Part shown: positions 1 to 12,115 of the stretch, in pieces
Layout: each line of letters starts with the position of its first letter
Numbering within the stretch: the first letter of the stretch is position 1
Assembly (NCBI RefSeq): GCF_964656455.1
Contig: NC_135717.1
Span: forward strand, 17,998,775-18,062,774
From: Halichoerus grypus
Taxonomy: Eukaryota > Chordata > Mammalia > Carnivora > Phocidae
Length of the DNA stretch: 64,000 nt
Direction: 5' to 3'
Notes under the pieces: generated by a model
Told to the model about the DNA's origin: nothing
The model's database searches: none
The model's input: only the letters and a program-made list of their open reading frames with translations
Translations under genes and position numbers: made by a program

Positions 1-125
1 CAGCCTCTCAGTGTATTCATCTCTGGGGTAGGTAGTAGTAATACGTGTTTCATAGGGTTGTTGGACGGACTACATGGGACCAAGCTCTTAAAGCGCTTGG
101 GACACAGTAAGTGCTCCTAAGTGGC
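1..125 (+). mobile_element. MIR SINE 3' part at the window edge
   Basis: CATAGGGTTGTTGGACGG, AAAGCGCTTGGGACACAGTAAG and the following GTGCTC match the end of MIR. Confidence 0.7.
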
Positions 126-597
126 GGTGATTCTAAGTGGTGACAATGACATTGAGCCTTTGGTAATGCTGCTCTCACTTGCTGGGAGGCACGTGCCCCG
201 AATGTCCCTGCAATGACACCCGATGGGCGTGCAGGCAGCCCCTAGCCATCTGTGCTCTGGGCTCCACCTGCCCTGGCCGTGCCCTCCCGTCCCTGCCCGA
301 CTCCCCGCTTTGGCCCTAAGCCTCGGAACCCCATCCTCGCGTGAGCCCGGGGACCCTCCAGCCCTCCTGCCTGCCTTTTTTCCCCCCAGCTCTGTGTCTC
401 AGCTCCCCGAGCTGTCTGGTCCTGCCGTGCTAACTCCCACGGAGGGGTTGCCATGCCCAGATCAGGGACCAGGACACAGCCTCAGAAAGAGCAAGGCCCA
501 GGTTGCACAGTTAATCCAGGGGCTGCAAACTGCATGCAGCCCAGGGCCCCTAGATGTTTTGTGTCGCCTGCCATGGTGTTAGATAAAAGATGTATTT

Positions 598-744
598 GGG
601 CGCCTAGGTGGCTCAGTTGGTTAAGCGTCTGCCTTGGGCTCAGGTCATGATCCCAGGGTCCTGGGATCGAGCCCTGTATCGAGCTCCCTGCTTGGGGGGA
701 AGCCTGCTTCTCCCTCTGCCCTCCCCCCTGCTCATGCTTGCATG

Positions 745-776
<32 letters not shown>

Positions 777-821
777 AATCTAAAAAAAAAAACCTATTAA
801 AAATTACAATGTTTAAAAAAA
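598..821 (+). mobile_element. Can-SINE (tRNA-Lys-derived) with 15-bp target duplication
   Basis: The body starts GGGCGCCTAGGTGGCTCAG with Pol III A-box-like (GGCTCAGTTGG) and B-box-like (GGGATCGAGCC) words, then a CT-rich tract, (CT)n(CA)n and an A-rich tail. It is flanked by the perfect 15-bp repeat ATAAAAGATGTATTT at 583-597 and 822-836. It is not a functional tRNA gene. Confidence 0.95.
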
Positions 822-2254
822 ATAAAAGATGTATTTGTTTTTAACATCTAAAAAGGTAAACATTTTGCGTAAAAATCCAAGTTTGGGGCTTGTACTCACT
901 GTCGCCTTGTACTTTCCCTGCATCATCATCCACCGGACCCTGCAGGAGTTTGAGTTGTGAACCCGGCGTGGAAGGTCAGCCCGGCAGTTTTCCTGGCAAT
1001 GGCAAGAACGTAGAAAGCTAGTCACTTTGTCGTTCTGTTGAATTTGATCAAAATGGAGAAAGATTTTAAAAATGGGCCCTCCTACCACAACACACACAGC
1101 GAAACCCCAGTCCTGAGCATTCAGTCCGCAGACGGGGGGTAGGAGAGCATCAGGGAGTTGTAGCTTTATAAGAGCTAGAAGCCCAGAGAGGTTAAGCAGT
1201 TTGGCACAGGTCACACAGCAAAGAGTAGCAAGTTGGGCCAGTACTGAGGGGGGTGGTGCCTCTCTGTTCGCCTCTGAAACCCTACCTGTGTGAAGTCAAT
1301 GGCCTCACTGCTATTCCCCTTTACCCCCTTCCAGTCTCCACAACCCTGGAAACAGAAGGCTAGCCTCTTCCCTCTCTCAGGACCCTAGGCCGCCCTGCCC
1401 TCTCTGCAGGCCTTAGATGGCCTTTCAGCGGATTGATCCCTCAGGGGTGGGGGGATTCTGCTGCCGTGACCATCGAAGGACCTTGGCCCCAGAGAGCCCC
1501 TGGAGAGGGTGTGTTTGCTGATGTCACTGCTGAGAGGCTGAGTGGTCAGCAGGAAGCTGGAAGCTCTCCCTCTTTCTCATGTCCCCCAAGGCAGGGGGCT
1601 CTGGCCTCCCTTTGTCTAAGACCAGGGAGGGGAAGGAGAGGCGTGGCTGCCCAAGGGTGCCTGCTAGACTGGCTGGGCCCCCAGAACCTGCCATCGTCAG
1701 CTCCTGGTCCCATCGGCTCTGGGGCACTGAGCGTGGCCTGGACCAAGCATTTGTGTCCTGTCCTGCACTGTGACTCTCTGTCCATCTGTCCTAAATGAGG
1801 ACTAGGGCTGCCTCCCTCGGGGGTCAGTTAATAGCCTTCCCACTGAGCAGGGCCTGTAGCAGATTGCAAGGTGGTTTCTATGCATCTCTGAATCTGGCCC
1901 CAGCATCCCCCCTGCCCTGCACTGCAGCTCCCAGAGTGGTTGACAGCCACTCTGTCCAGCCCATCACCCTCCCCTTTCCTCCCCACAGTGTCCACTCTGC
2001 TCTCGGCTCCAAAAACCAGGCCAACCACCCACGTACCTCACTGCACCCGCTCAGAAGCGCAAGCTGCAAACACCAACAGGTGTTAGAGCCTCGAGGTTTT
2101 CAAACTGTGCCCTGCGTGGGGGCCCAGAGGGGTGTTGGGATGAAGCACAGCAGGGAGGATGGAGACTCGTGGATGCAACCCTGAGCCCCCCAACCACATG
2201 AAAACCAGTACAGTGTTTTTATATCTGTTTGTTCAGTCTGTTTTTATCGTGTCT

Positions 2255-2400
2255 GTATTTCTTCATTCTACAAATAGTTACTGAGCACTTCCTATGTGCC
2301 AGGCATTGTTCTAGGTCCTAAGGATAGAGCAGTGAACAAAACAAAGCTCCTGTTTTCATGAAGCTGAAGTTCTGGTATGGGTGGGAAGACGATCAAAAAC
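2255..2400 (-). mobile_element. L2 LINE 3' end remnant
   Basis: Words such as AATAGTTACTGAGCACTTCC, TGTGCCAGGCATTGTTCTAGG and GCAGTGAACAAAAC are the reverse complement of the L2 3' end. Confidence 0.75.
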
Positions 2401-2639
2401 CAAATAATCAGGCCTACCACTTCTGGGAAGATGGAGTAGACATACTTCTCCCTATTCTTTCTGCTAAGTACAACTAAAATCCTGGAACATTAGCCATAAA
2501 GCAAGCGTAAGAAGATGCTGAAAGGTAGACAGAAGACAGTAGGCTGATCAGGGACCAAGAGACAGCACACTGGTGAGTCCTTTTTGTCTAGTGCATCCCG
2601 GTTTGGAAATGAAGACGTCAGCAATCCAGCAATACCAAA

Positions 2640-2690
2640 AGGCGCGCGCGCGCACACACACACAAACACACACACATACACCCCCCACCA
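2640..2690 (+). repeat. Simple repeat (CG)n(CA)n
   Basis: GCGCGCGCGCGCACACACACAC followed by imperfect CA units, read in part, within the L1 5' region. Confidence 0.9.
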
Positions 2691-3253
2691 AAAGTCTGCT
2701 TTCTGTAGCCAAAAGACCAGGAAAGGGGCAGCCTACCAAGAGAGAAAACTTAGCAATAGCTGCTCTCGATAGTCCTACATCACAGAAAACAAACCAACAG
2801 TTTGACCCCCCACTCATGCAAGCTTGGATTCACCTCACCAGGCTGTCATGAGGCACCTCACCGGCTACAGGGATAGCAGAGTAGGGAGCCGGGACTGTCA
2901 CTTTGCTGGAACAGTAACAAGCCCCACCCATTCCCAAGTGGCAGTGGAGGTCACATGGGGAGCCGGGACCCCTGCTCCCAGCAGGTGGTATCACAACTGA
3001 ATGTTTCCCCCTGAGACTGGGAACACCACTCTTAGCACAGTGCTGGAAGTTCTCGCCCGGACAGTAAAGCATGAAAAGTAAATAAAAGGCATACAGATTG
3101 GAAAGGAAGAAGTAAACCATACTTATTTGCAGATGACATGATTGCCTATGTAGAAGAATCCAAGAGATCTATCAAAAAATGCCTAGACCTAATATACGAG
3201 TTCAGTACAGTCTTGGTATACAAGAGAAAAATCACAAAAATCAATTATATTTC

Positions 3254-3446
3254 TTTTTTTTAAGATTTATTGACTTTACAGAGCGTGTAAGTGCGTGTGA
3301 ATGGGGGGAGGGGCAGAGAATCTTCAAGCAGACTCCCCACTGAGTGTGGAGCCTGACTCAGGGCTCGATCTTATGACCCGTGAGATCATGACCTGAGCTG
3401 AAACCAAGAGTCAGATGCTCAACCAACTGATCCACCCAGGCGCCCC
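3254..3446 (-). mobile_element. Can-SINE, older copy, inserted in L1
   Basis: Reverse-oriented SINE: A-tail complement TTTTTTTTAAGATTT at the left and GGCGCCTGGGTGG head complement at the right (near 3434-3446). It is preceded by AATCAATTATATTTC (3239-3253) and followed by AATCAATT. It is diverged in the tail region. Confidence 0.9.
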
Positions 3447-3458
3447 AATCAATTTTTT

Positions 3459-3676
3459 AAAAAGATTTATTTATTTATTTGAGAGAGAGGAAGAGAGAGA
3501 GCACAAGCAGGGGAAGGGCAGAGGGAGAAGAAGAGGAAGAGAATCTCAAGCAGACACCCTGCTGAACGTGGAGCCCGAAGTGGGGCGCTATCTCAAGATC
3601 CTGAGATCATGGCCTGAGCCAAAACCAAGAGTCAGATGCTCAGCCGACGGAACCATCCAGATGCCCCGGTGCCCCC
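3459..3676 (-). mobile_element. Can-SINE, second copy at the same L1 site
   Basis: Reverse-oriented SINE starting AAAGATTTATTTATTTATTTG and ending near a GGGGCATCTGG head complement. It is followed by AATCAGTTATATTTC (3677-3691), which repeats the sequence left of the first SINE with one mismatch. Confidence 0.88.
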
Positions 3677-5519
3677 AATCAGTTATATTTCTAATAAACT
3701 AGCATTGAACAGTTGGACGACAAAACTAAAAATACAATACCGTTTGCACTGAAAAAAGTGAAACGCTTCATCATAAATCTAACAAAACATCTGTAGGACT
3801 TGCATGCTGAAAACCACAAAATGGCAATGAAAGAAATCAAAGAAGATCGAAATAAATGGAGCGATACACCATGTTTGTGGCAAAGATATCAGTTCCCCTC
3901 AAGCTGGTATACAGGTTTCATGCAATTCCTATTAAAATCTCAGCAAGATTTCTTGTAGGTATAGACAAGAGTATTCTACAATTTATTAGGAAAGGCAAAG
4001 GAACTAGAAGAGCTAAAACAGTTTTGAAAAAGAAGACTAAAAGTGGGAGGAATCAGTCTATCCAATTTCAAGACTTAATGTATAGTTACGTAGTCTAGAC
4101 AGTGTGGTATGGGTGGAGGGATACACAGAGATCAATGGGACAGAATAAGGGACCCAGAAATAGACCCACGCAAATAGGCCTAACTGATATTTGACAAAGA
4201 TGCAAATCCATTCAGTGGAGGTGGGGGGTAGCCTTTTCAACAAATGGTGCTGGAACTATGGGACATTCAGAGACAAAAGAAAAAAAGTCAATCTTGATCT
4301 AAACTCCACGCCTTGTGTAAAAATCAACTCAAAATGGGTCGTGGACCTAAATGTAAATTGTAAAACTATAAAATTTTTAGAGAAAAATAGAAAATCTTTG
4401 GGATCTAGACATAGGCAAAGAGGTCTTAGATTTGATATCAAATGGGTCAAAAGCATAAATGGAAAATATGATCAATTGGATGTCAGCAAAATGAAATGCT
4501 TGCCCTGTGACAGACCTTGTAAAGAGGTTGGAAAACAAGTTACAGAGGAAGAAACCATTTGTAAGCCACCTCTCTGACAAAGGCCTAGTATTTAGGATCT
4601 ATACAAACACTCAAAACTCAACAGTAAGCAACAATAGCAGCAAAACAATCCAATTAGAAAGTGGGCAGAAGAACATGAACATATTTTGCCAAAGAGGATA
4701 AACAGATGGCAAGTAAGCAACTGAAAAGATGTTCAACACCATTAGCCATTAGGAAAATGCAAATGAAAACCACAATGAGGTGTTACTACACATCTATCAG
4801 AATCGCTAAAATTAAAAAAAAAAAAAGTGACAACATGACATGCTGGTGCAGATGTGGAGAAACTCCCTGATATAAGGGAACAAATGGTTGATACACACAG
4901 CAACCGGGATGACTCTCCAGAGAATTACACCGAGTGCGAAAAGCCAATCCCCAAAATACGTGCTGTGTGATTCCATTTGTGCCACATTCTTAACATGACA
5001 AAATTAGAGAAATGAAGAACTGATTACTGGTTGCCAGAGTTTGGGAGGGGAGGGGGTGTGGCTGTAAAATGGCAACAGGAGGGATCGTTGTGGTGATGGA
5101 TGGAGCTGTTCTGTATCTTGACTGTATCGGAGTGGATATGCTGGCTGGGGACTATATTTGCAAGATGTTACCACTGAGGGAAACTGGGTAAAGGGTACGT
5201 GGATCTCTCTGTATTATTTCTTACAACTGCACGTGAATCTATAATTATCCCAAAATAGCAAGTTTCATTTAAGAACAAAGAATGATAAATAGGAAGAAAA
5301 GCTACAGGAGAATTACAGGGTGTGGCGAGGGCTGAGATGAAATTGAACAGGGGTGTGTGTGACAGGGAGAGATGCTCCTTCTCTGGTTGGGTCATCAGAC
5401 TTGGGAGTTGGACCTGCTCCTAGATAAGATTCCTGATCGTAAAGACTAGAAGTTCACTTTAAAACTAAGCTGTGTAAAAGAGGGGAGTTTATAGAAAGTA
5501 ATTGTACAAGAACTTGGGT

Positions 5520-5990
5520 TGCCAATGACAGACACCCAATTCGAACTGGCTTAGGGCAAGAAAACATCCGATAAAGGAATTTGGGCTCCCATAACTGAAA
5601 AGTCCAGGGATAATGGCTTCAGCGCAGGGATCTAGCTCCTTTTTCATGGCTCTGCTTTGAGCCAGCCTCCTCAGCAGTTTGCATAGTGGCAAGCCAGTTC
5701 CCAGCAGCTCCAAGCTCAAATCCCACCAGCTTGGCACCCCGGGTGAAATACGTCCAAGAGTCCTGGGATCGAGTCTCATTAGCCTGACTTGGGTGTCATG
5801 TGCCCATCCTTGAACCAATTACTGTGGCCAGAGGGAAGCTGATGCTCTCACTGGCCAGGTGTTGGCCATGTGATCACCCCTAAAAGTTGGGGGTGAGGCC
5901 AGCTCCACACAAACCACGTGGCCTGAGAGGAGGGGAGCACTGGTCCCTTAACAGAAAGGATGCTGGTCAGGCAAAACCAACCTACGTATC
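5520..5990 (+). mobile_element. Ancient interspersed repeat, family unassigned
   Basis: Contains CTTGGGTGTCATGTGCCCATCC, shown here in part, then GAACCAATTACTGTGGCCAG and a CCAAACCACGTGGCCTGAGAGG-like end. The same words occur in reverse orientation at 61010-61430, so it is a dispersed repeat and not single-copy sequence. Confidence 0.6.
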
Positions 5991-6989
5991 CTCGTGGAAT
6001 CCCAGGAAAAGCCTGCTTCTTTATTCTCTAGCCTCACGTTCTGAATTTCCACCTCTGTAGTTCAAACACACATCCTTCTTTGAACTAGTCTTGAGTTTCA
6101 TTGCTTAGAGGAGGGAGTATCTGATTGGGCCAACTTTGGTCAGATGCCCAGCCCTCATCCAATCATCTATGAGCAGGGGGGCGTGGTCACCTCCTGGACT
6201 CTTTGACGGACAGGGCAGTTCTAAGACGGGCCAGGTGGACCCCATCGCTGTCTATTACAGATACTCAAGAGCTTCTGGGAGGTCTAAATTAGCTCCTTAT
6301 CATGAAAGAACAAGGAATCCATGAACGGTTTTGGCAATAAGGGACAGGTGATGATAGGGGATCCCTGTGAGAAAGGCTGAATCTTCACACTTCCCCTTGC
6401 TTTCCTCTGGGTGGCCTGGGGCTGATAAAGAGAAGAACAGTGGGTGTGGGAGGTAGGCTGCACTGGCCTTGAGGAATGCATGGGTGGTGATGTTGAGAGA
6501 CCCAACAGTTGGCTGGCAGAAGGGGAGGCTGGATGCTCTGAGACAGGGCAGTGGCACTGAGCCCTTGATTCGGAGGAAACCAGTCATCAGGGCAGAGACT
6601 GGGGAGCACGGACCCAGAGACCAGACTGTGTGTAACTGGAGTCAGGCGGGTCCCCACTCCTGGTTCTAAATGTTATGCGTAGTCTTGGTCAGAGGAATTA
6701 GGCGGGAGGCCACTTCTAGAATGGACACTGGGTCAGAGAAGACCAACACCCTGGCCAGCTGATCTCCTAGCCCCACACTACCCTTCCCTACTTTCCAGTT
6801 GTGGATAGGACAGATCCTCTGGCTCTGGCTGGCTCCACATCCATATCAGGTGAGTGCGGCTAAGAGTCACCAGCGGTGCTTGGAGGAAGGGTGGAGGAGA
6901 ACGCCACATGGGTCATGATAACTTAATCTCTCAGAGGGAGAGTTTGGAAATGAAGGCAGACAGAAGTGGGTAGTAAGAATGTTGAAACT

Positions 6990-7200
6990 GCTGATGGTAG
7001 TAATGACAGCAAACCTTTCTTGAGGGCCCACTCTGTGCGCCAGGGCACTGTTCTGAGATATTTTGAATGCCCATCTCCTTTAATCCTTGCAACAATGTTG
7101 TGAGCTGGTGCTGTTGTTATGTCCATTAAAATGATAGAAGTAAGAGGCAGAGAGGTTAAGCATCTTGCCCAAGGTCACACATGAACAGAGGTAATTTAAC
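6990..7200 (-). mobile_element. MIR SINE
   Basis: GTGCGCCAGGGCACTGTTC, CTTTAATCCTTGCAACAATG, GAGAGGTTAAGCATCTTGCC and CAAGGTCACACATGA in reversed MIR order. Confidence 0.85.
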
Positions 7201-7254
7201 CCCCATGGACAGCAGCTTTTAGGGTGTCTGCCCCCCATCTTCTTAATCATCAAC

Positions 7255-7950
<696 letters not shown>

Positions 7951-8374
7951 TAGGGCTCCAGTCAAAAACTAGAGTGATCTGACAGAAGCATCTTGGGGAG
8001 GTAGTGGGGTAGAATGGAGATGCTGGGTGAGGCAGAGTTTGGACCCCACTGTGTTAGAATTTCTGGGACATTTTGATGTTTTATGGGACGTGAGGTTGCC
8101 TTATGATCAGAGCCTGAGAAACCAAGAAGAAAGAACTGAGTCTCAGTGTTTGCTATTTAGCCCCATGCTTGTTAGAACTATGTCTTCTTAGGGGCATACA
8201 GAGAATGAACCAAGGTCCCCTTCTTGGGCTCTGTCACAGCATTGGGTGAAAAGAGGACCCAGCAGTGGGATTGTTGATGATTGCTGGAGGAGGAGGTCTC
8301 CTCAAGGCCAGGGACTACATCTGATCACCTGAGTCCTCAGAGTCCAGTTGGGATTGGAAGAAGTGACAATAAAT

Positions 8375-8745
8375 TGTGTGTGTATGAATGGATGCATCGA
8401 TGAATGGATGGATGGATGGATGGTTGGGTACATGTATGTATGTATGGTTGGGTGGGTGGATAGATGGATGGATGGATGGATGGATGGTTGGATATATGTA
8501 TGTATGTATAGTTGGGTGGATGGGTGGATGGATGGATGGATGGATGGATGGATGGATGGATGGTTGGGTGGATGGATGGATAGATGGATGGATATATGTA
8601 TGTATATATGTATGGTTGGGTGGGTGGGTGGATGGATGGATGGATGGTTGGGTGGAAGGATGGATAGATGAATGAATGAATTCATGCATGCATGGATGAG
8701 TGCATGCATACATGGATGGATGGGTGCATGGATGGATGGTGGATA
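8375..8745 (+). repeat. GGAT/TGGA tetranucleotide microsatellite array
   Basis: About 370 bp of TGGA units with GTAT and GGGT variant blocks, in a GSG1L intron. Pure blocks of up to about 10 units occur (8524-8562). Every frame is open for long stretches only because 4-bp repeats rarely make stops. Confidence 0.97.
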
Positions 8746-9049
8746 ATGGATGAAGGACAGACAGGCAGATAGTTAGCATATTTCCTGGGACCACCTCCTA
8801 AATAAACTACCCGTATCCAAGTCCTTATCACAGTGTCTGCTTCTAGGGGAGCTGACTGGATATGCAATAATGCCTTTCAATGGCAGGGAACTAGAAGGTT
8901 GTCAGGACTGATGACAGAGTCTGAGGAGGAAAAGGGGGAAGGAGGCTGCAGAGCTGGGCAGCATTGAGGAGCTGGACTCTCTGTGGGACAGTGGAAGGGT
9001 TTTAAGCTGAGGAGTCACATGATGGAGGCCACACAGGGACCTCTCTCTG

Positions 9050-9430
9050 ACTGCTGCAGACCCCGTTGTCTCTCCTGTGCCATGTGGGTCTCCTTTCTGT
9101 CCCTTGAACACTGCAAGCTCACTCCCTCTTGGGGCCTTAGCACTTGCTATGCCCTTGCCTGGAGTACTCACCTGGCTGGCTTACTCGGGTCTCAGCTTGA
9201 ACGTCATCTGCTCGGAGAGGCCTTCCTTAATCACTCGGTCTAAATTTGCCCCATGCACCCTAGTCACTATTTTTTCAGAGCACCTACACAACCTGACCTT
9301 ATTCTGTTTATGTTGGATAGTTCATAGGCTGTGAGCTCCATGATAGAGGGTTTCGCTGTCTTGCTCCCTGCTGTATTCTGAGCACCTGCAACTAGGCCAG
9401 GCACCTAGTAGGTGCTTTTTTAATTTTTCT
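9050..9430 (+). mobile_element. L2 LINE 3' end remnant
   Basis: TTAGCACTTGCTATGCCCTTGC, GAGAGGCCTTCCTTAATCAC, GTGAGCTCCATGATAGAGGG and AGGCACCTAGTAGGTGC follow L2 order, read in part here. Confidence 0.85.
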
Positions 9431-10069
9431 TTGGGTAACCGACTGAATTCTTCTCCCTGGAGACCTCAGGCCTGGTCGCCTCACACCCTTTCAGCTCAAC
9501 CTTGACCATCATCGGCAGATTCAGCTTCCCAGCACCCCCACGCCAGAGTCCCAGGTCAGGTGTCTAGTCTGGGGCCAGGCAGCCATGGCCGGGGAGCCCA
9601 GACTACCCAGGCATACAGGGCCGCCTCGCCCCTGGCTGTGGACAGAGCGTGCTCACTAGGAAGGTGGCAATGGGCAGCACAGGACGGGGCCCGCAGTGGG
9701 CACTCAGGAAACGTTTATAGCATCCATATACACAGCCCGATGTCTAAAACCACCCCTTAACACTGCATCCTCAGCTGTCCCCTCGGCTGCGGGAGAGCCT
9801 GGGGCATCCGAGGGCAACCTTGTTTTGCTGAGGCAGAAGACAGGACCTCTTTGTACCTCATCAGCAAGAGGTTGCTGTTTGCTGGTGCCCTGGTTGGAAT
9901 GGTCCCTAACAGCTCAGGCCCCAGCCATGTGGGGGCAGATGAATGGTTCCCAGCATATGTGCAGAATATCACTTTACACGTTCATAACTTGAACATTATG
10001 CAGAGGTTCATCAAATTTTATTTCCCTTCCTCTCTGAGGAGAGCATTTCAGCTTAGCTGGGCTGTTCTA

Positions 10070-10092
10070 ATTTTTTTCTTTTTTTTTTTTTG
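10070..10092 (+). repeat. T-rich tract, possibly a reversed poly(A) tail
   Basis: TTTTTTTCTTTTTTTTTTTTTT at 10071-10092 (read in part). The sequence to its right shows no recognised repeat family. Confidence 0.7.
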
Positions 10093-10599
10093 GTGCCTTC
10101 GCCACAAAGCTCAGCGCACATGGATCTCTCCCAGCACAGGTTTGCAAGTGGCCCAGCAGCAGCAGGGCTGAAACTCTACAATGGCCAGTGTCCCCAAAAC
10201 TGCAGCCACGGACACCAGGGGAGAGGTCTGAGGGGCCCACCTGCCTAGATTTCCTCCTCCTTGGGGGATGGGCAGTGCCGTGGAAGGGGCAGAGGCTTGG
10301 GGGAAGTCTCAATCTGAGTGTGTGGGTTTTCCAGACCTGTGGCTTCACTGCTGTGTGATTTGGGGCAAGGCACTGAGCCTGTCTGGGCCAGTGTCCTCTG
10401 ACCCCCAGGGGGAGAGCCCGGAGCCGTCCGCTACCTGGGAAGTCACACTTTGATAACCCAGGTAACGTGCTGGGTACAGTACTGCATTTTGTGTCTGTGA
10501 GTCTGTTTCTTCTGCCACTGATGTGACATATAAAGCTTGGTAATGATTAGGACGATTAGCTTAGGAGACGGCATTTTAGGCGTTAAGAATCCAATATCC

Positions 10600-10830
10600 A
10601 TATTAATAACCACAGCAGACATATGGGGCCTGCCGCATGCCAAGCACTCTTCTGTCGGCTCCAGATGTGACTCAGTGAATTCCACCACACCTCTGCGAGG
10701 TAGTAGGTAGTAGTGTGTCCCCGTTTTATAGATGCAAAATCAAGGCACAGAGAGGTGAAGTGACGTGTCTAAGGTCACACAGCTGGTAAGTGCCAGAGTT
10801 GGGATTGGAAGCCGGCCACAGTCATTCTCG
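10600..10830 (-). mobile_element. MIR SINE, nearly full length
   Basis: GCATGCCAAGCACTCTTC, CCCGTTTTATAGATGC, AGAGAGGTGAAGTGACG and GTCACACAGCTGGTAAGTGC in reversed MIR order. Confidence 0.88.
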
Positions 10831-11964
10831 TGATGCATGGCCTCTCAGGACCTGTCGGCAGTCTCTGCCTGGCACTGAGGTGGGAGCTGGGCTTGCAGGG
10901 GTAAATGAGGGAAGCCTGCTGAGGGTCACAGTGTGAGGGTGGGTGCGGTGCCCTGGGAGACGATGCAGGGTCTCCCAGCCGTGCCTGCCATTCCTGTCCA
11001 TGGATTTATGGCTCCCACTTCATCCAGGCCTCCCTCTGTGCTCCTGACTGAGGACACAATGCCTCCCTATGGGGGCTGATGGAGCTGGGAGGGCCTGTCT
11101 GCCGCCACACACCACCCCACTCCTACTGGAGTTTTCCCTTGGGGAGCCTGTTGCAGGTCTCAGGACTAGGTGGGCAGATTCTGAACAGTTTTCAGGGGTT
11201 TTGAAATGCAGGTGTGTGTGTGCACATGCATGTGTGCATGGAAAGGGGCCTGTGTACATGCATGTGGAGCAGGGGTGGGGATCCTACCCCCCGACTCTGA
11301 GCAGCCTTGCCGGCTCAGAGAAATGTCTGGAACTAAGCGCTCCCCAGTCACCCTGCCTGCCATCCCCAAGGAGGGTGTCTTAATGGGGCCTCCTGAGGGG
11401 AGGGTCGGAAGCTGCTGAATGAAAGGTAAACATTTGCAGACCCGGCTTTCTTGAATGCTTAATGTTCGGATGCGCTTTAACAACTGGTGGAGGAAAGCCA
11501 GACCTGTTGGATTGGACTCCAGCAGGAATTCAGCTGCATATCCGCCTCCCTGGGGGAAGCCGCGGGGTGGGAGAGCGAAAGTCCGGGAGCTTCCTGGGGG
11601 GGGATACTCGTGCTCCTCTGGTAGCCTCCTCCCTGGGGGATCAGATCGCCTGCCTTCACCTTGCTCTGCAGCACGTCCCACTCTCTGAACTTACTTGTTA
11701 ATTCATTTACCATCTTGTCTGGGCCTGCCTCCTTCCCGTGTGCATACCGCCAGAGAAAGTGGGGACCAATCTCTGGTTTCCACTCAGTCCTGGCACCTAG
11801 CACCTCAGGGGCTCAATAAGTTATGTTACTAACTCTCCATAATAATCACATGTTACTCACGATGCCGAGCTGGACTGAGCTTCCTATGGTGCAGGCACTG
11901 TTCTGGGCCTGGACTGCATGCTCATTTAACCGTGGATGCACTTGTTAAGAAATTGACTGGGGTT

Positions 11965-12115
11965 GAAATTAACTCCGCAGTTTACTAGCCATGGGTCCCC
12001 AGGTAGGTCACTTCCCCTCTTGGAGCCTCCGTTTTCCTGGCTGGAAAATGGGCATCCTTCCTCGCAGTTTTGTTTTGAGGATTACATGAGATGATGCAGT
12101 GAAGTTTCGGTTACA
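11965..12115 (+). mobile_element. MIR SINE
   Basis: TAGGTCACTTCCCCTCTTGG, GGCTGGAAAATGGGCATCC and GAGGATTACATGAGATGATG in forward MIR order. Confidence 0.75.

Larger units (their letters stand above)
2405..5275 (+). mobile_element. LINE-1 remnant, internally deleted, interrupted by two SINEs
   Basis: Sense orientation. About 2405-3060 resembles an L1 5' region. From about 3068 it jumps into ORF2 reverse-transcriptase sequence: the FADDM catalytic word is visible near 3125, and ORF2 continues after the SINEs (3692-4600). It ends with an L1M-type 3' UTR (TGATTCCATTTGTGCC, GGTTGCCAGAGTTTGGG, CTGTATTATTTCTTACAACTGCA). Many stops and shifts mean it is dead. SINEs occupy about 3254-3676. Confidence 0.85.

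Noticed and set aside
598..690. tRNA gene suggested by A- and B-box-like words
   Set aside because: These are the tRNA-Lys-derived heads of Can-SINEs (also at 56159, 56941, 58807 and 63294). They are followed by SINE bodies and tails and do not fold as intact tRNAs.
8302..8794. Open frames of 107-159 codons across the GGAT array
   Set aside because: Low-complexity repeat translated in every frame (HPSI/GWMD repeats). This is a property of 4-bp units, not a gene.
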